A stretch of DNA of 11,741 nucleotides, from positions 1 to 11,741 of the forward strand of contig RKSA01000071.1 in the NCBI GenBank assembly GCA_007571115.1, in the 5' to 3' direction. Positions within the stretch are counted from its first letter, which is position 1. Each line of letters starts with the position of its first letter. Source of the stretch: Gammaproteobacteria bacterium (GTDB lineage Bacteria > Pseudomonadota > Gammaproteobacteria > Pseudomonadales > Pseudohongiellaceae). Both the position numbers and the translations under genes were made by a program. The notes below the pieces were generated by a model. It made no database searches, had not been told where the DNA came from, and worked only from the letters and a program-made list of their open reading frames with translations. Below are positions 1 to 5,628 of this stretch, in pieces.

Positions 1-132
1 GTGCTCAAGCTCGGCATTCTCGATTCCGCAACGGGCAAGACCGTCGCCTATTCCTGGGCCAATCCCGGCGCTGGCCGCATCGGCATCAACCTCGGCTGGC
101 TGCAAGTCGGATTGACTGCGGACGACCTCTAG
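1..132 (+). CDS. 3' end of an unrecognised protein gene
   Basis: The first reading frame is open from the left edge to a TAG at 130-132, giving the last 43 residues of a protein whose start lies outside the window. The visible tail contains LKLGILDSATGKTVAYSW and ends in GLTADDL. I do not recognise the family, and no catalytic motif or membrane segment is visible. Codon use (G/C at most third positions) matches the neighbours, and the next gene starts 29 bases later on the same strand, so the two may be co-transcribed. It is called coding because of the uninterrupted frame, codon bias and position; the short length limits certainty. Confidence 0.55.
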   Translation: MLKLGILDSATGKTVAYSWANPGAGRIGINLGWLQVGLTADDL

Positions 133-161
133 CAAGGCGCTTTTGCGAGGGAGCTGCGGCG

Positions 162-1157
162 ATGCAAGGCAACCGGCAAGTCGTTCTCAGGCAGCAGCCC
201 CAGGGAGTTCCCGCCGCCAGCGACTTCGAATTGCGCGAAGCCGCCATTCCCGAGCTCCCTGCTGGCGGCTTGCTTTGCCGGGCCCGCTACCTTTCCCTCG
301 ACCCGTACATGCGCAGCCAGATCGCCGGTCGCCACACCTCGGGCGCCATCGCTCCCGGCGAGGTCATGCGTGGCGAGACGGTCAGCGAAATCGTCGCTTC
401 GGATTCCGCTGCCCTCGCGCCGGGGCGGCTGGTGCGCTGCCAGGGCGGCTGGCAGGAATATTCGGCCCATTCGCCCGATCAGGTCGAGTTGCTCAGCGCT
501 GACATCGACCCGCCATCGTATGCCTTGTCGATGCTCGGCATGACCGGTCTCACCGCTTGGGCTGGAATGGTCTGGCAGGCGGGAGTCGGCGCGGCGGACC
601 GCGTGTTGATTCCAGCGGTGACCGGAGCGGTCGGCTCGGCTGCGGCGCAGTTCTGCGCGATTCGCGGCGCGACGGTGATCGGCATCGCCGGCTCGGCGGA
701 AAAATGCGATTACGCCCGGGAGCGGCTCGGTGTCGCCGCCTGCATCAACCGCAACGCCGAGGATATCGGCGAACGCCTGAGCGAGCTTTGCCCCGAAGGC
801 GTCAACGTCTATTTCGACCTGGTCGGCGGCGAGCTGTTGCAGACCGTCTGCGAGCGCCTCGCGCTGCGCGGTCGCATCGTGCTTTGCGGCCTGATGGCCG
901 AATACAACCGCAGCGAACGCAGCCCAGGCCCGCCGCCAGGTTTGCTGATCGCGCGCCGCGCCAGCGTCACGGGCCTCGTTGTGTACGACTACGATCACCG
1001 ACGCGAGGAATACCTGCGCGAGTGCCTGCCATTGCTTCGCGCCGGTCGCATCGGGCAACGCGAAGACCTCAGCCACGGCCTCGAAAACGCCCCGCAAGCG
1101 TTCAGCCGCCTCATGCAAGGCCAGAACTTCGGCAAGACGATCGTCGCTCTCGACTGA
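162..1157 (+). CDS. Zinc-independent NADP-dependent oxidoreductase (MDR superfamily, prostaglandin/leukotriene reductase or CurA-like)
   Basis: This 331-residue protein is a medium-chain dehydrogenase/reductase of the NADPH-dependent enone/quinone reductase type, which usually reduces an activated C=C bond in the cytoplasm. What is seen: the family motif YLSLDPYMR at residues 43-51, MTGLTAWAG at 127-135, a Rossmann nucleotide-binding turn AVTGAVGSAAAQ at 152-163, YFDLVGG at 217-223, and a C-terminal GKTIVAL. The Cys/His zinc ligands of classical alcohol dehydrogenases are absent, as expected for this branch. Length is normal. The ATG at 162 is chosen because GAGGGAG (147-153) lies 8 bases upstream. 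Substrate cannot be inferred; no neighbouring gene points to a pathway. The family call is firm, the exact reaction is not. Confidence 0.9.
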   Translation: MQGNRQVVLRQQPQGVPAASDFELREAAIPELPAGGLLCRARYLSLDPYMRSQIAGRHTSGAIAPGEVMRGETVSEIVASDSAALAPGRLVRCQGGWQEYSAHSPDQVELLSADIDPPSYALSMLGMTGLTAWAGMVWQAGVGAADRVLIPAVTGAVGSAAAQFCAIRGATVIGIAGSAEKCDYARERLGVAACINRNAEDIGERLSELCPEGVNVYFDLVGGELLQTVCERLALRGRIVLCGLMAEYNRSERSPGPPPGLLIARRASVTGLVVYDYDHRREEYLRECLPLLRAGRIGQREDLSHGLENAPQAFSRLMQGQNFGKTIVALD

Positions 1158-1203
1158 CCTCGCTCCGCCAGTTTTTTTCTTTCTCGTCCTAACCCCTTCG
1201 TCG

Positions 1204-1233
1204 TTTCCAAACTATATTGCATTGCAGTATCAT
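1204..1233 (+). promoter_or_regulatory. Candidate promoter for the repeat-protein gene
   Basis: In an unusually AT-rich patch, TATCAT (1228-1233, five of six matches to the -10 consensus) is preceded by TTTCCA (1204-1209, four of six matches to -35) at 18 bases. A T-run at 1172-1178, just after the oxidoreductase stop, could help end the upstream transcript, but I see no convincing stem before it. The rest of 1158-1337 contains nothing else I can support. Confidence 0.35.
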
Positions 1234-1337
1234 GGGTTCGTGAGCGATGGCGAATGTCTCGTCATCGTGATCCGGTCGCGGCCCGAGGGGCCCGGTCGGG
1301 CTCGTCGGGCTGCGTTTCCCAAACTTGGAGGAACGAC

Positions 1338-2027
1338 ATGCAAAATTCTGCAAACCAGCCTGAACCGGCGGAGGCGCCGGGGTTCATCGCCCGCAACAAG
1401 GACGCTCTCATCATTGCCACTGGCATGTTCAGCGCCTTGGTCGCCATCATGACCATCCAGACAATTCTTTTCAACGCCCGGATGACGTCCTTCGAGGAAA
1501 GCATGGATGCCAGGATGACCTCCTTCGAGAACAGCATGGATGCCAGGATGACCTCCTTCGAGAACAGCATGGATGCCAGGATGACGTCCTTCGAGGAAAG
1601 CATGGATGCCAGGATGACCTCCTTCGAGGAAAGCATGGGCGCCAGGATGACCTCCTTCGAGGAAAGCATGGGTGCCAGGATGACCTCCTTCGAGGAAAGC
1701 ATGGGCGCCAGGATGACCTCCTTCGAGGAAAGCATGGGCGCCAGGATGACCTCCTTCGAGCAAGGTATGGGTGGCCGGATGGCGTCCTTCGAGAACAGCA
1801 TGGGCGCCAGGATGACATCTTTCGAGAGCAGCCTGCGCGAGACGGTGGACGCCAACCGCGAGACGATGTTCTCGCTCAGGGCCGAGGACAATGTCCAGGT
1901 ACGCGAAGCGCTGCTCCAGCGCGACGCCGAAATCGAGGAGGTGCGAGAGCGTTTCTTCAGGGTCAGGGACCAGTTGCTCGAGGGAGGGTTCGTTTCCGTC
2001 GGCGCGGCAGGGGATACCCCTCCCTGA
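1338..2027 (+). CDS. Single-span membrane protein with eleven-fold 11-residue (hendecad) coiled-coil repeats
   Basis: A 229-residue protein of unknown function. Residues 1-21 are polar and cytoplasm-like (R19, K21 flank the membrane). Residues about 22-45 form one hydrophobic span. Residues 47-167 are eleven tandem copies of an 11-residue unit, consensus ARMTSFEESMG/D. Residues about 168-212 form a charged, heptad-like helix, followed by a short Gly/Pro-containing tail. Within the unit the hydrophobic Met, Phe and Met lie 3, 4 and 4 residues apart, the signature of a hendecad coiled coil. Positive residues before the span predict N-in topology with the rod outside the cytoplasm. The ATG at 1338 is chosen because GGAGGA (1327-1332) sits 5 bases upstream; an earlier in-frame ATG at 1254 lacks such a site and adds low-quality sequence. 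No enzymatic motif is seen. It could be an envelope spacer, tether or scaffold; this is inference. Confidence 0.85.
   Translation: MQNSANQPEPAEAPGFIARNKDALIIATGMFSALVAIMTIQTILFNARMTSFEESMDARMTSFENSMDARMTSFENSMDARMTSFEESMDARMTSFEESMGARMTSFEESMGARMTSFEESMGARMTSFEESMGARMTSFEQGMGGRMASFENSMGARMTSFESSLRETVDANRETMFSLRAEDNVQVREALLQRDAEIEEVRERFFRVRDQLLEGGFVSVGAAGDTPP
1476..1838 (+). repeat. 33-bp tandem repeat array, 11 copies, in frame
   Basis: Eleven contiguous 33-bp units, each encoding one 11-residue repeat. Central copies are nearly identical in DNA; the last three diverge most (GRMASFENSMG, ARMTSFESSLR and a variant with EQGMG). Most changes between central copies are GAT/GGC/GGT at the last codon and GAG-GAA versus GAG-AAC inside. 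Such homogeneity indicates recent duplication or gene conversion, and the array is a candidate for length variation between strains. Because 33 is divisible by 3, spurious open frames appear on both strands across it. Confidence 0.95.
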
Positions 2028-2029
2028 GC

Positions 2030-2058
2030 TTGACATCGTTCCTCGATGGCGGCATGAT
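2030..2058 (+). promoter_or_regulatory. Sigma-70-type promoter of the trpE(G) transcript
   Basis: A perfect -35 TTGACA (2030-2035) is followed after exactly 17 bases by CATGAT (2053-2058), four of six matches to the -10 consensus including the conserved A and final T. It starts three bases after the stop codon of the preceding gene. Seven bases beyond the -10 box lies A2066, the first base of the leader start codon, so the predicted transcription start and the start codon coincide. An 8-bp inverted repeat (2046-2053 with 2060-2067) straddles the -10 element. Confidence 0.65.
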
Positions 2059-2065
2059 CGCCGCC

Positions 2066-2131
2066 ATGAACACGAAGCGATATTTCTTCTGGCAGTTTAC
2101 CGACGAGGGCTGCCGGAAGAATTCAGAGTAA
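2066..2131 (+). CDS. trpL: Aromatic-rich leader peptide of the trpE(G) attenuator
   Basis: A 21-codon open frame beginning MNTKRYFFWQF and ending in TAA at 2129-2131. Five of residues 6-11 are aromatic (Tyr6, Phe7, Phe8, Trp9, Phe11), at codons 2081-2098. These codons overlap the left arm of the pause stem (2084-2095), as required for control codons in ribosome-mediated attenuation. The stop codon lies immediately after the right-hand pause arm, so a ribosome finishing translation would cover it. No Shine-Dalgarno sequence is visible, and the predicted transcript starts at or next to the AUG, so translation is probably leaderless, as known for the trpE(G) leader of Sinorhizobium meliloti. The usual run of several Trp codons is absent; only one is present. 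The gene name reflects role and position, not sequence similarity. Confidence 0.75.
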   Translation: MNTKRYFFWQFTDEGCRKNSE

Positions 2132-2142
2132 TTCTTCACCGG
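2084..2142 (+). promoter_or_regulatory. Attenuator pause stem (1:2) and antiterminator stem (2:3)
   Basis: Stem 1:2 pairs 2084-2095 (UUCUUCUGGCAG) with 2110-2121 (CUGCCGGAAGAA): 12 continuous pairs with one G-U wobble and a 14-base loop. Stem 2:3 pairs 2117-2123 (AAGAAUU) with 2130-2136 (AAUUCUU), 7 perfect pairs over a 6-base loop, and can extend by CCGG 2113-2116 with CCGG 2139-2142 across a two-base bulge. Stem 2:3 shares bases 2113-2121 with stem 1:2 and G2141-G2142 with the terminator, so the structures exclude one another. A ribosome stalled on the aromatic codons would occlude strand 1 and favour stem 2:3, allowing read-through into trpE(G). Confidence 0.8.
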
Positions 2143-2176
2143 CCGCCCGGAGTTGTGGCGGCCTGTCTGTTTCCTT
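2141..2176 (+). terminator. Attenuator terminator (3:4) upstream of trpE(G)
   Basis: GGCCGCC (2141-2147) pairs perfectly with GGCGGCC (2157-2163) over a 9-base loop, followed by a U-rich stretch, TGTCTGTTTCCTT (2164-2176, 8 of 13 T). It ends about 55 bases before the trpE(G) start. It is expected to form when the leader peptide is fully translated and the ribosome covers strand 2. The U-tract is interrupted, so termination may be partial or protein-assisted. Confidence 0.75.
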
Positions 2177-2231
2177 CCCATTCACGTCAGTTCCAGCCAC
2201 GGCGCCGGCAGCCAAGCCCGAGGAGCCCGTG

Positions 2232-4475
2232 ATGGAAATGAACGAAGCGTTGACCTTGCAGCCCGGCAAGCAGTATCGGCGCCAGACCGCTGGCGGCGTG
2301 CATGTCCACCTGTCGGTAGAGCCGCTCGATTATGCGACGGCGATCGACGAGCTTGCCGAATCCCTCGACCACTCGCCCGGCGCGCTGTTGCGCTCGGGTT
2401 TCGAATATCCGGGCCGCTACACGCGCTGGGACATCGGATTCGTCAATCCGCCATTGCGCCTCACCGGTCGAGGCCGGCAACTTGCGGTCGAGGCGCTTAA
2501 TCGCCGCGGCGAAATCCTGCTTGGCGAAGTCGAGCGCGCGCTGAGCGGCTGCGAGGCCGTGGCGGCGCTGGACTGCAGCGAATCGCTGCTCGAAGCCGAG
2601 ATTCGCCCCCCGCAAGAAGGCTTCAGCGAAGAGCAGCGCAGCCGCCAGCACGGCGTGTTTTCGCTGTTGCGCGCGATTATCGGCTGGTTCCACTGCCCGG
2701 CAGACCGCTTCCTTGGCCTGTATGGCGCCTTCGGCTACGACCTCGCCTTTCAGTTCGAGGACATCGAACGCCAGCAGCAACGCGATTCGACCGATCGCGA
2801 GCTGCTGCTCTATCTGCCCGACCGCATCCTCGTTGCCGACCATCGGCTCGGATACGCGCTGGCGCGCAACTACGAATTCATCTGCCGCCGACGCGGCAGC
2901 GAACGCCACGGCGAGACCACCGGCGGGCTCAAGCGCAGCGTCGCGGCAGTGCCGTTCCTGCCGGCGATCGATGTCGAGCGGCAATGCGATCACGACCCCG
3001 GCGAATACGCCGCTGGAGTCGCCAGGGCGAAGCGGCATTTCAGTCGCGGCGGCCTGTTCGAGGTCGTTCCCAGCCAGACCTTCTTCGCCCCGTGCAAGGA
3101 TAGCCCGGCCCAGGTGTTCCAACGTCTCGCCGAAACCAATCCTGCGCCATACGGCGCCTTGATGAATCTCGGCGAGAACGAGTATCTCGTGTCAGCGTCG
3201 CCGGAAATGTTCGTCCGGGTCGAGAACCGATGCATCGAGACCTGCCCGATCTCGGGAACGATCGCTCGCGGCGGTGACGCCTTGAGCGACGCCGAACAGG
3301 TGCGCAAGCTGCTCAACTCGGAGAAAGAGGAGTCGGAACTTTCGATGTGTACCGATGTCGATCGCAACGACAAGGCCCGGGTCTGCGTGCCAGGCTCGGT
3401 ACGCGTTGCCGGTCGCCGCCAGATCGAGATGTATTCGCGCCTGATCCATACCGTCGATCACGTCAAGGGCGAGTTGCAGGAAGGCTTCGACGCTCTGGAT
3501 GGCTTCCTCTCTCACGCCTGGGCGGTAACCGCCACCGGCGCACCCAAGCTGGCTGCCATGCAGTATCTGGAAAAGCACGAGAAATCGCCGCGAGGCTGGT
3601 ACGGTGGCGCCATCGGCCAGCTCGGCTTCGATGGCAACCTCAATACCGGCCTGACCTTGCGCACGATTCGCATCAAGGATGGCATCGCCGAAGTTCGCGC
3701 CGGGTCAACCCTGCTCGCCGATTCCGATCCCGAAGCCGAGGAGCAGGAAACGCGCCTCAAGGCACGAGCCCTGATGCAGGCGCTCGGAGTTCCCGTGCAG
3801 GCCATGGCGGCGCCGCCGGACTGCCCAACGCGGCCCGAGTTCGCGCATCTGCGCGTGCTCATGGTCGATCACGAAGATTCGTTCGTGCATAGCCTTGGCG
3901 ATTGCTTCCGCCGCCTCGGAGCGCAACTGTCGACCTTGCGCGCCGAAGCTGCGCGGGCCTGCCTGAGGCGCGAGGACTTCGACCTGCTCGTGCTGTCCCC
4001 CGGGCCGTCCGAACCGAAACGCTTCGACATGGCCGCGACGATCAGCCTCGCGCTGGAAAAAGGCATCCCGGTTTTCGGCGTTTGCCTCGGCCTGCAAGGA
4101 ATCGTCGAGCATTGCGGCGGCGAATTGCGGCAATTGCCGACTCCCATGCACGGCAAGCAATCGATGATCTCGCATCAAGGCAGCGAGCTGTTCGCCGGCA
4201 TTCCCGCATCATTCTCCGCCGGGCGCTACCATTCCCTCGCCGCCGCAGCCGTTCCCGACTGCTTGCAAGTCACGGCGCGAGCCGCGGATGACGAAGTCAT
4301 GGCGGTGGAACATCGCGAGCTGCCGTTATGGGGAGTGCAATTCCATCCCGAGTCGATCATGAGTCTGGCGAACGGCGATGGCCCCCGGCTGGTGCGCAAC
4401 TTGCTGCTGCTGGTCGCTGGCCGCCGATCTGCCGAGCCTGCCGAGGAGGCCGCGCTGCAAGCCGGGAAAGCCTAG
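2232..4475 (+). CDS. trpE(G): Fused anthranilate synthase TrpE(G) (component I plus glutamine amidotransferase)
   Basis: Converts chorismate and glutamine to anthranilate, the first committed step of tryptophan synthesis, in the cytoplasm. The 747 residues match the fused enzyme's usual length. The N-terminal chorismate-utilising part (about 1-520) carries the inhibitor-region sequence LLRSGFEYPGRYTRWD, PISGTIARGG at 339-348, CTDVDRNDKARVC from 373, HAWAVTATGAPK from His428, and WYGGAIG from 456. The amidotransferase part starts near 542 (VLMVDHEDSF) and has nucleophile Cys618 in GVCLG and His705/Glu707 in QFHPES, so both halves look active. ATG 2232 is preferred over GTG 2229 because GAGGAG (2220-2225) is then 6 bases away. 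The gene stands alone, without trpDCFBA nearby, behind its own attenuator. A PhzE-type enzyme is less likely, because the motifs follow TrpE(G). Confidence 0.95.
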   Translation: MEMNEALTLQPGKQYRRQTAGGVHVHLSVEPLDYATAIDELAESLDHSPGALLRSGFEYPGRYTRWDIGFVNPPLRLTGRGRQLAVEALNRRGEILLGEVERALSGCEAVAALDCSESLLEAEIRPPQEGFSEEQRSRQHGVFSLLRAIIGWFHCPADRFLGLYGAFGYDLAFQFEDIERQQQRDSTDRELLLYLPDRILVADHRLGYALARNYEFICRRRGSERHGETTGGLKRSVAAVPFLPAIDVERQCDHDPGEYAAGVARAKRHFSRGGLFEVVPSQTFFAPCKDSPAQVFQRLAETNPAPYGALMNLGENEYLVSASPEMFVRVENRCIETCPISGTIARGGDALSDAEQVRKLLNSEKEESELSMCTDVDRNDKARVCVPGSVRVAGRRQIEMYSRLIHTVDHVKGELQEGFDALDGFLSHAWAVTATGAPKLAAMQYLEKHEKSPRGWYGGAIGQLGFDGNLNTGLTLRTIRIKDGIAEVRAGSTLLADSDPEAEEQETRLKARALMQALGVPVQAMAAPPDCPTRPEFAHLRVLMVDHEDSFVHSLGDCFRRLGAQLSTLRAEAARACLRREDFDLLVLSPGPSEPKRFDMAATISLALEKGIPVFGVCLGLQGIVEHCGGELRQLPTPMHGKQSMISHQGSELFAGIPASFSAGRYHSLAAAAVPDCLQVTARAADDEVMAVEHRELPLWGVQFHPESIMSLANGDGPRLVRNLLLLVAGRRSAEPAEEAALQAGKA

Positions 4476-4522
4476 CTTGCCAGGATCTGCAATCCAGCGA
4501 AAACCGGGCAGGCCGCGCCGAC

Positions 4523-4550
4523 GCCGCAGCGGCATTCAGTCCGCTGCGGC
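4523..4550. terminator. Strong hairpin at the convergent trpE(G)/nuclease junction
   Basis: GCCGCAGCGG (4523-4532) and CCGCTGCGGC (4541-4550) form a perfect 10-bp stem with an 8-base loop. The loop contains the stop codon of the minus-strand nuclease (4536-4538). It lies 47 bases after the trpE(G) stop. Neither side has an immediate T-run, so it may be a Rho-assisted or 3'-stabilising structure rather than a classical intrinsic terminator. Part of the stem also encodes the Ala-rich C terminus of the nuclease. Confidence 0.4.
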
Positions 4551-5561
4551 CTGCTGCGGCGCAGCCGCGAGCGATGAATTGGCAAGCAGGGCGATTCGCG
4601 CACCAGCGAGCCCGAGGCGTTGCTCGGCGATCTGGCGCATATCGTCGAGGTAGTCTTCGCTCAACTCGATTTCGCGCATGGGGCGGTACTCGGCCTCGGC
4701 CTCGAGAATTTCGCGCAACATCGCTTCGGTGTAGACGACCGAAGTGACGAGTTCGCGGCTTTCGGCCATCCATGCCGTCCAGTCGAGGGGTTCGGATTCG
4801 AGGGCCTCCCAGTCGAGGGAGCGCTGGGCTGCGATGATCGCCTCGACGCTGGCAAGGATTCCCTGCTCGCGCAAGGCGCGATCCCAGGTCGCGTGCAAGT
4901 TGCCATGATCGGTATCGATGCCGTTGCCGCCAGCATCCCCTGAATCGAACAGCCGCGCCGAATGGAGCGAGCCGGTGTGCAAGGGCTGGTGAATGTCGCC
5001 GACCAGGTGCAGGATCCAGCAAAGCGCGACCGCGCGACGCCCAGGTTCGGCCGCCTGATCGCTCAGCAGCGCCATGTTGTAGTCGAGAGCGAGCACGATG
5101 TTGTCGACTTCGGCTTCCGCGCTGATCGACTTGGCATCGATTCCGCTGATGGAGGGGAGGGGAGCGATTCCTGCATAGTTGTTGCCTTGCTCCGTGGCTG
5201 CGCCGCGCAGCCAGGCGCCGTCGATGTAGTGCCAGTTGCCGCGATGGTAGCGGTCGCGCTCGCCGCTTGGCAGCCCGCGAGCGATGTCGGGCCAGAACGC
5301 CGCCTGGCCGAGTAGCCAGCCCTCGAATTCACGCTGATCGTCGACGTCAATGAACGACGGAACCTGATCGAGGAAATCCTCATCGAAGCGCGGATGCTCG
5401 CGCAGGATGCCGATCAGCGCGGCCCGCGCTTCGGGCTCCAGATATTCGTTCGCGACCAGGGCGCTGACCCGGTGCCCGACCGAATCCCAGGCCAGGGCCG
5501 GCGCCGCAGCCGCAGCGGCAATGACTCCAGCCAAGAGCGATCGCGACAGGATTTTGCCCAT
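4536..5561 (-). CDS. Secreted S1/P1-type zinc nuclease
   Basis: A 341-residue precursor of a phosphodiesterase that cleaves single-stranded nucleic acids and 3'-nucleotides with a trinuclear zinc centre. A signal peptide covers residues 1-24 (basic start, Ala-rich core, cleavage after PALA), which leaves Trp25 as the mature N terminus, a zinc ligand in this family. The other expected ligands are all visible: His30 (WDSVGH), Asp92 (WPD), His111 (WHYID), His185, Asp189 and His195 (HLVGDIHQPLH), and His223 and Asp227 (NLHATWD). ATG 5561 is chosen because GGAGG lies 7 bases upstream and the signal peptide then starts correctly; an upstream TTG at 5609 would spoil it. It probably acts in the periplasm or outside the cell, in nucleic-acid scavenging. 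It follows livF on the same strand after 67 bases and may be read from that operon or its own promoter. Confidence 0.93.
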   Translation of the reverse strand: MGKILSRSLLAGVIAAAAAAPALAWDSVGHRVSALVANEYLEPEARAALIGILREHPRFDEDFLDQVPSFIDVDDQREFEGWLLGQAAFWPDIARGLPSGERDRYHRGNWHYIDGAWLRGAATEQGNNYAGIAPLPSISGIDAKSISAEAEVDNIVLALDYNMALLSDQAAEPGRRAVALCWILHLVGDIHQPLHTGSLHSARLFDSGDAGGNGIDTDHGNLHATWDRALREQGILASVEAIIAAQRSLDWEALESEPLDWTAWMAESRELVTSVVYTEAMLREILEAEAEYRPMREIELSEDYLDDMRQIAEQRLGLAGARIALLANSSLAAAPQQAAAD

Positions 5562-5628
5562 GAACTTGCCTCCGATGGAAAAACCACAGCATAGCGGAAA
5601 AATGCCCAATTCTCACTTTGGCCGGCGG

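Noticed and set aside
129..1118. Minus-strand ORF (329 aa) opposite the oxidoreductase
   Set aside because: No family features; the plus strand carries all MDR motifs and a good ribosome site.
1158..1200. Intrinsic terminator after the oxidoreductase gene
   Set aside because: A T-run is present at 1172-1178, but no stable stem directly precedes it.
1254..1337. Upstream start for the repeat protein
   Set aside because: The 28 added residues are Arg/Ser-rich with no ribosome site, while ATG 1338 has GGAGGA at the right distance.
1476..1838. CRISPR-like repetition
   Set aside because: The 33-bp units are contiguous with no unique spacers and stay in one reading frame, so this is a coding tandem repeat.
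2009..2021. Small hairpin AGGGG-ATA-CCCCT at the end of the repeat-protein gene as a terminator
   Set aside because: Only 5 bp with a 3-base loop and no T-run, and it lies inside the coding sequence.
1230..2036. Minus-strand open frames across the 33-bp array
   Set aside because: They exist because the repeat length is a multiple of three. The plus frame has an ideal ribosome site, a membrane span and hendecad logic; the minus frames give only monotonous repeats.
5562..5609. Longer TTG start for the S1/P1 nuclease
   Set aside because: It would put 16 extra residues before a clean signal peptide and ignores the GGAGG site serving ATG 5561.
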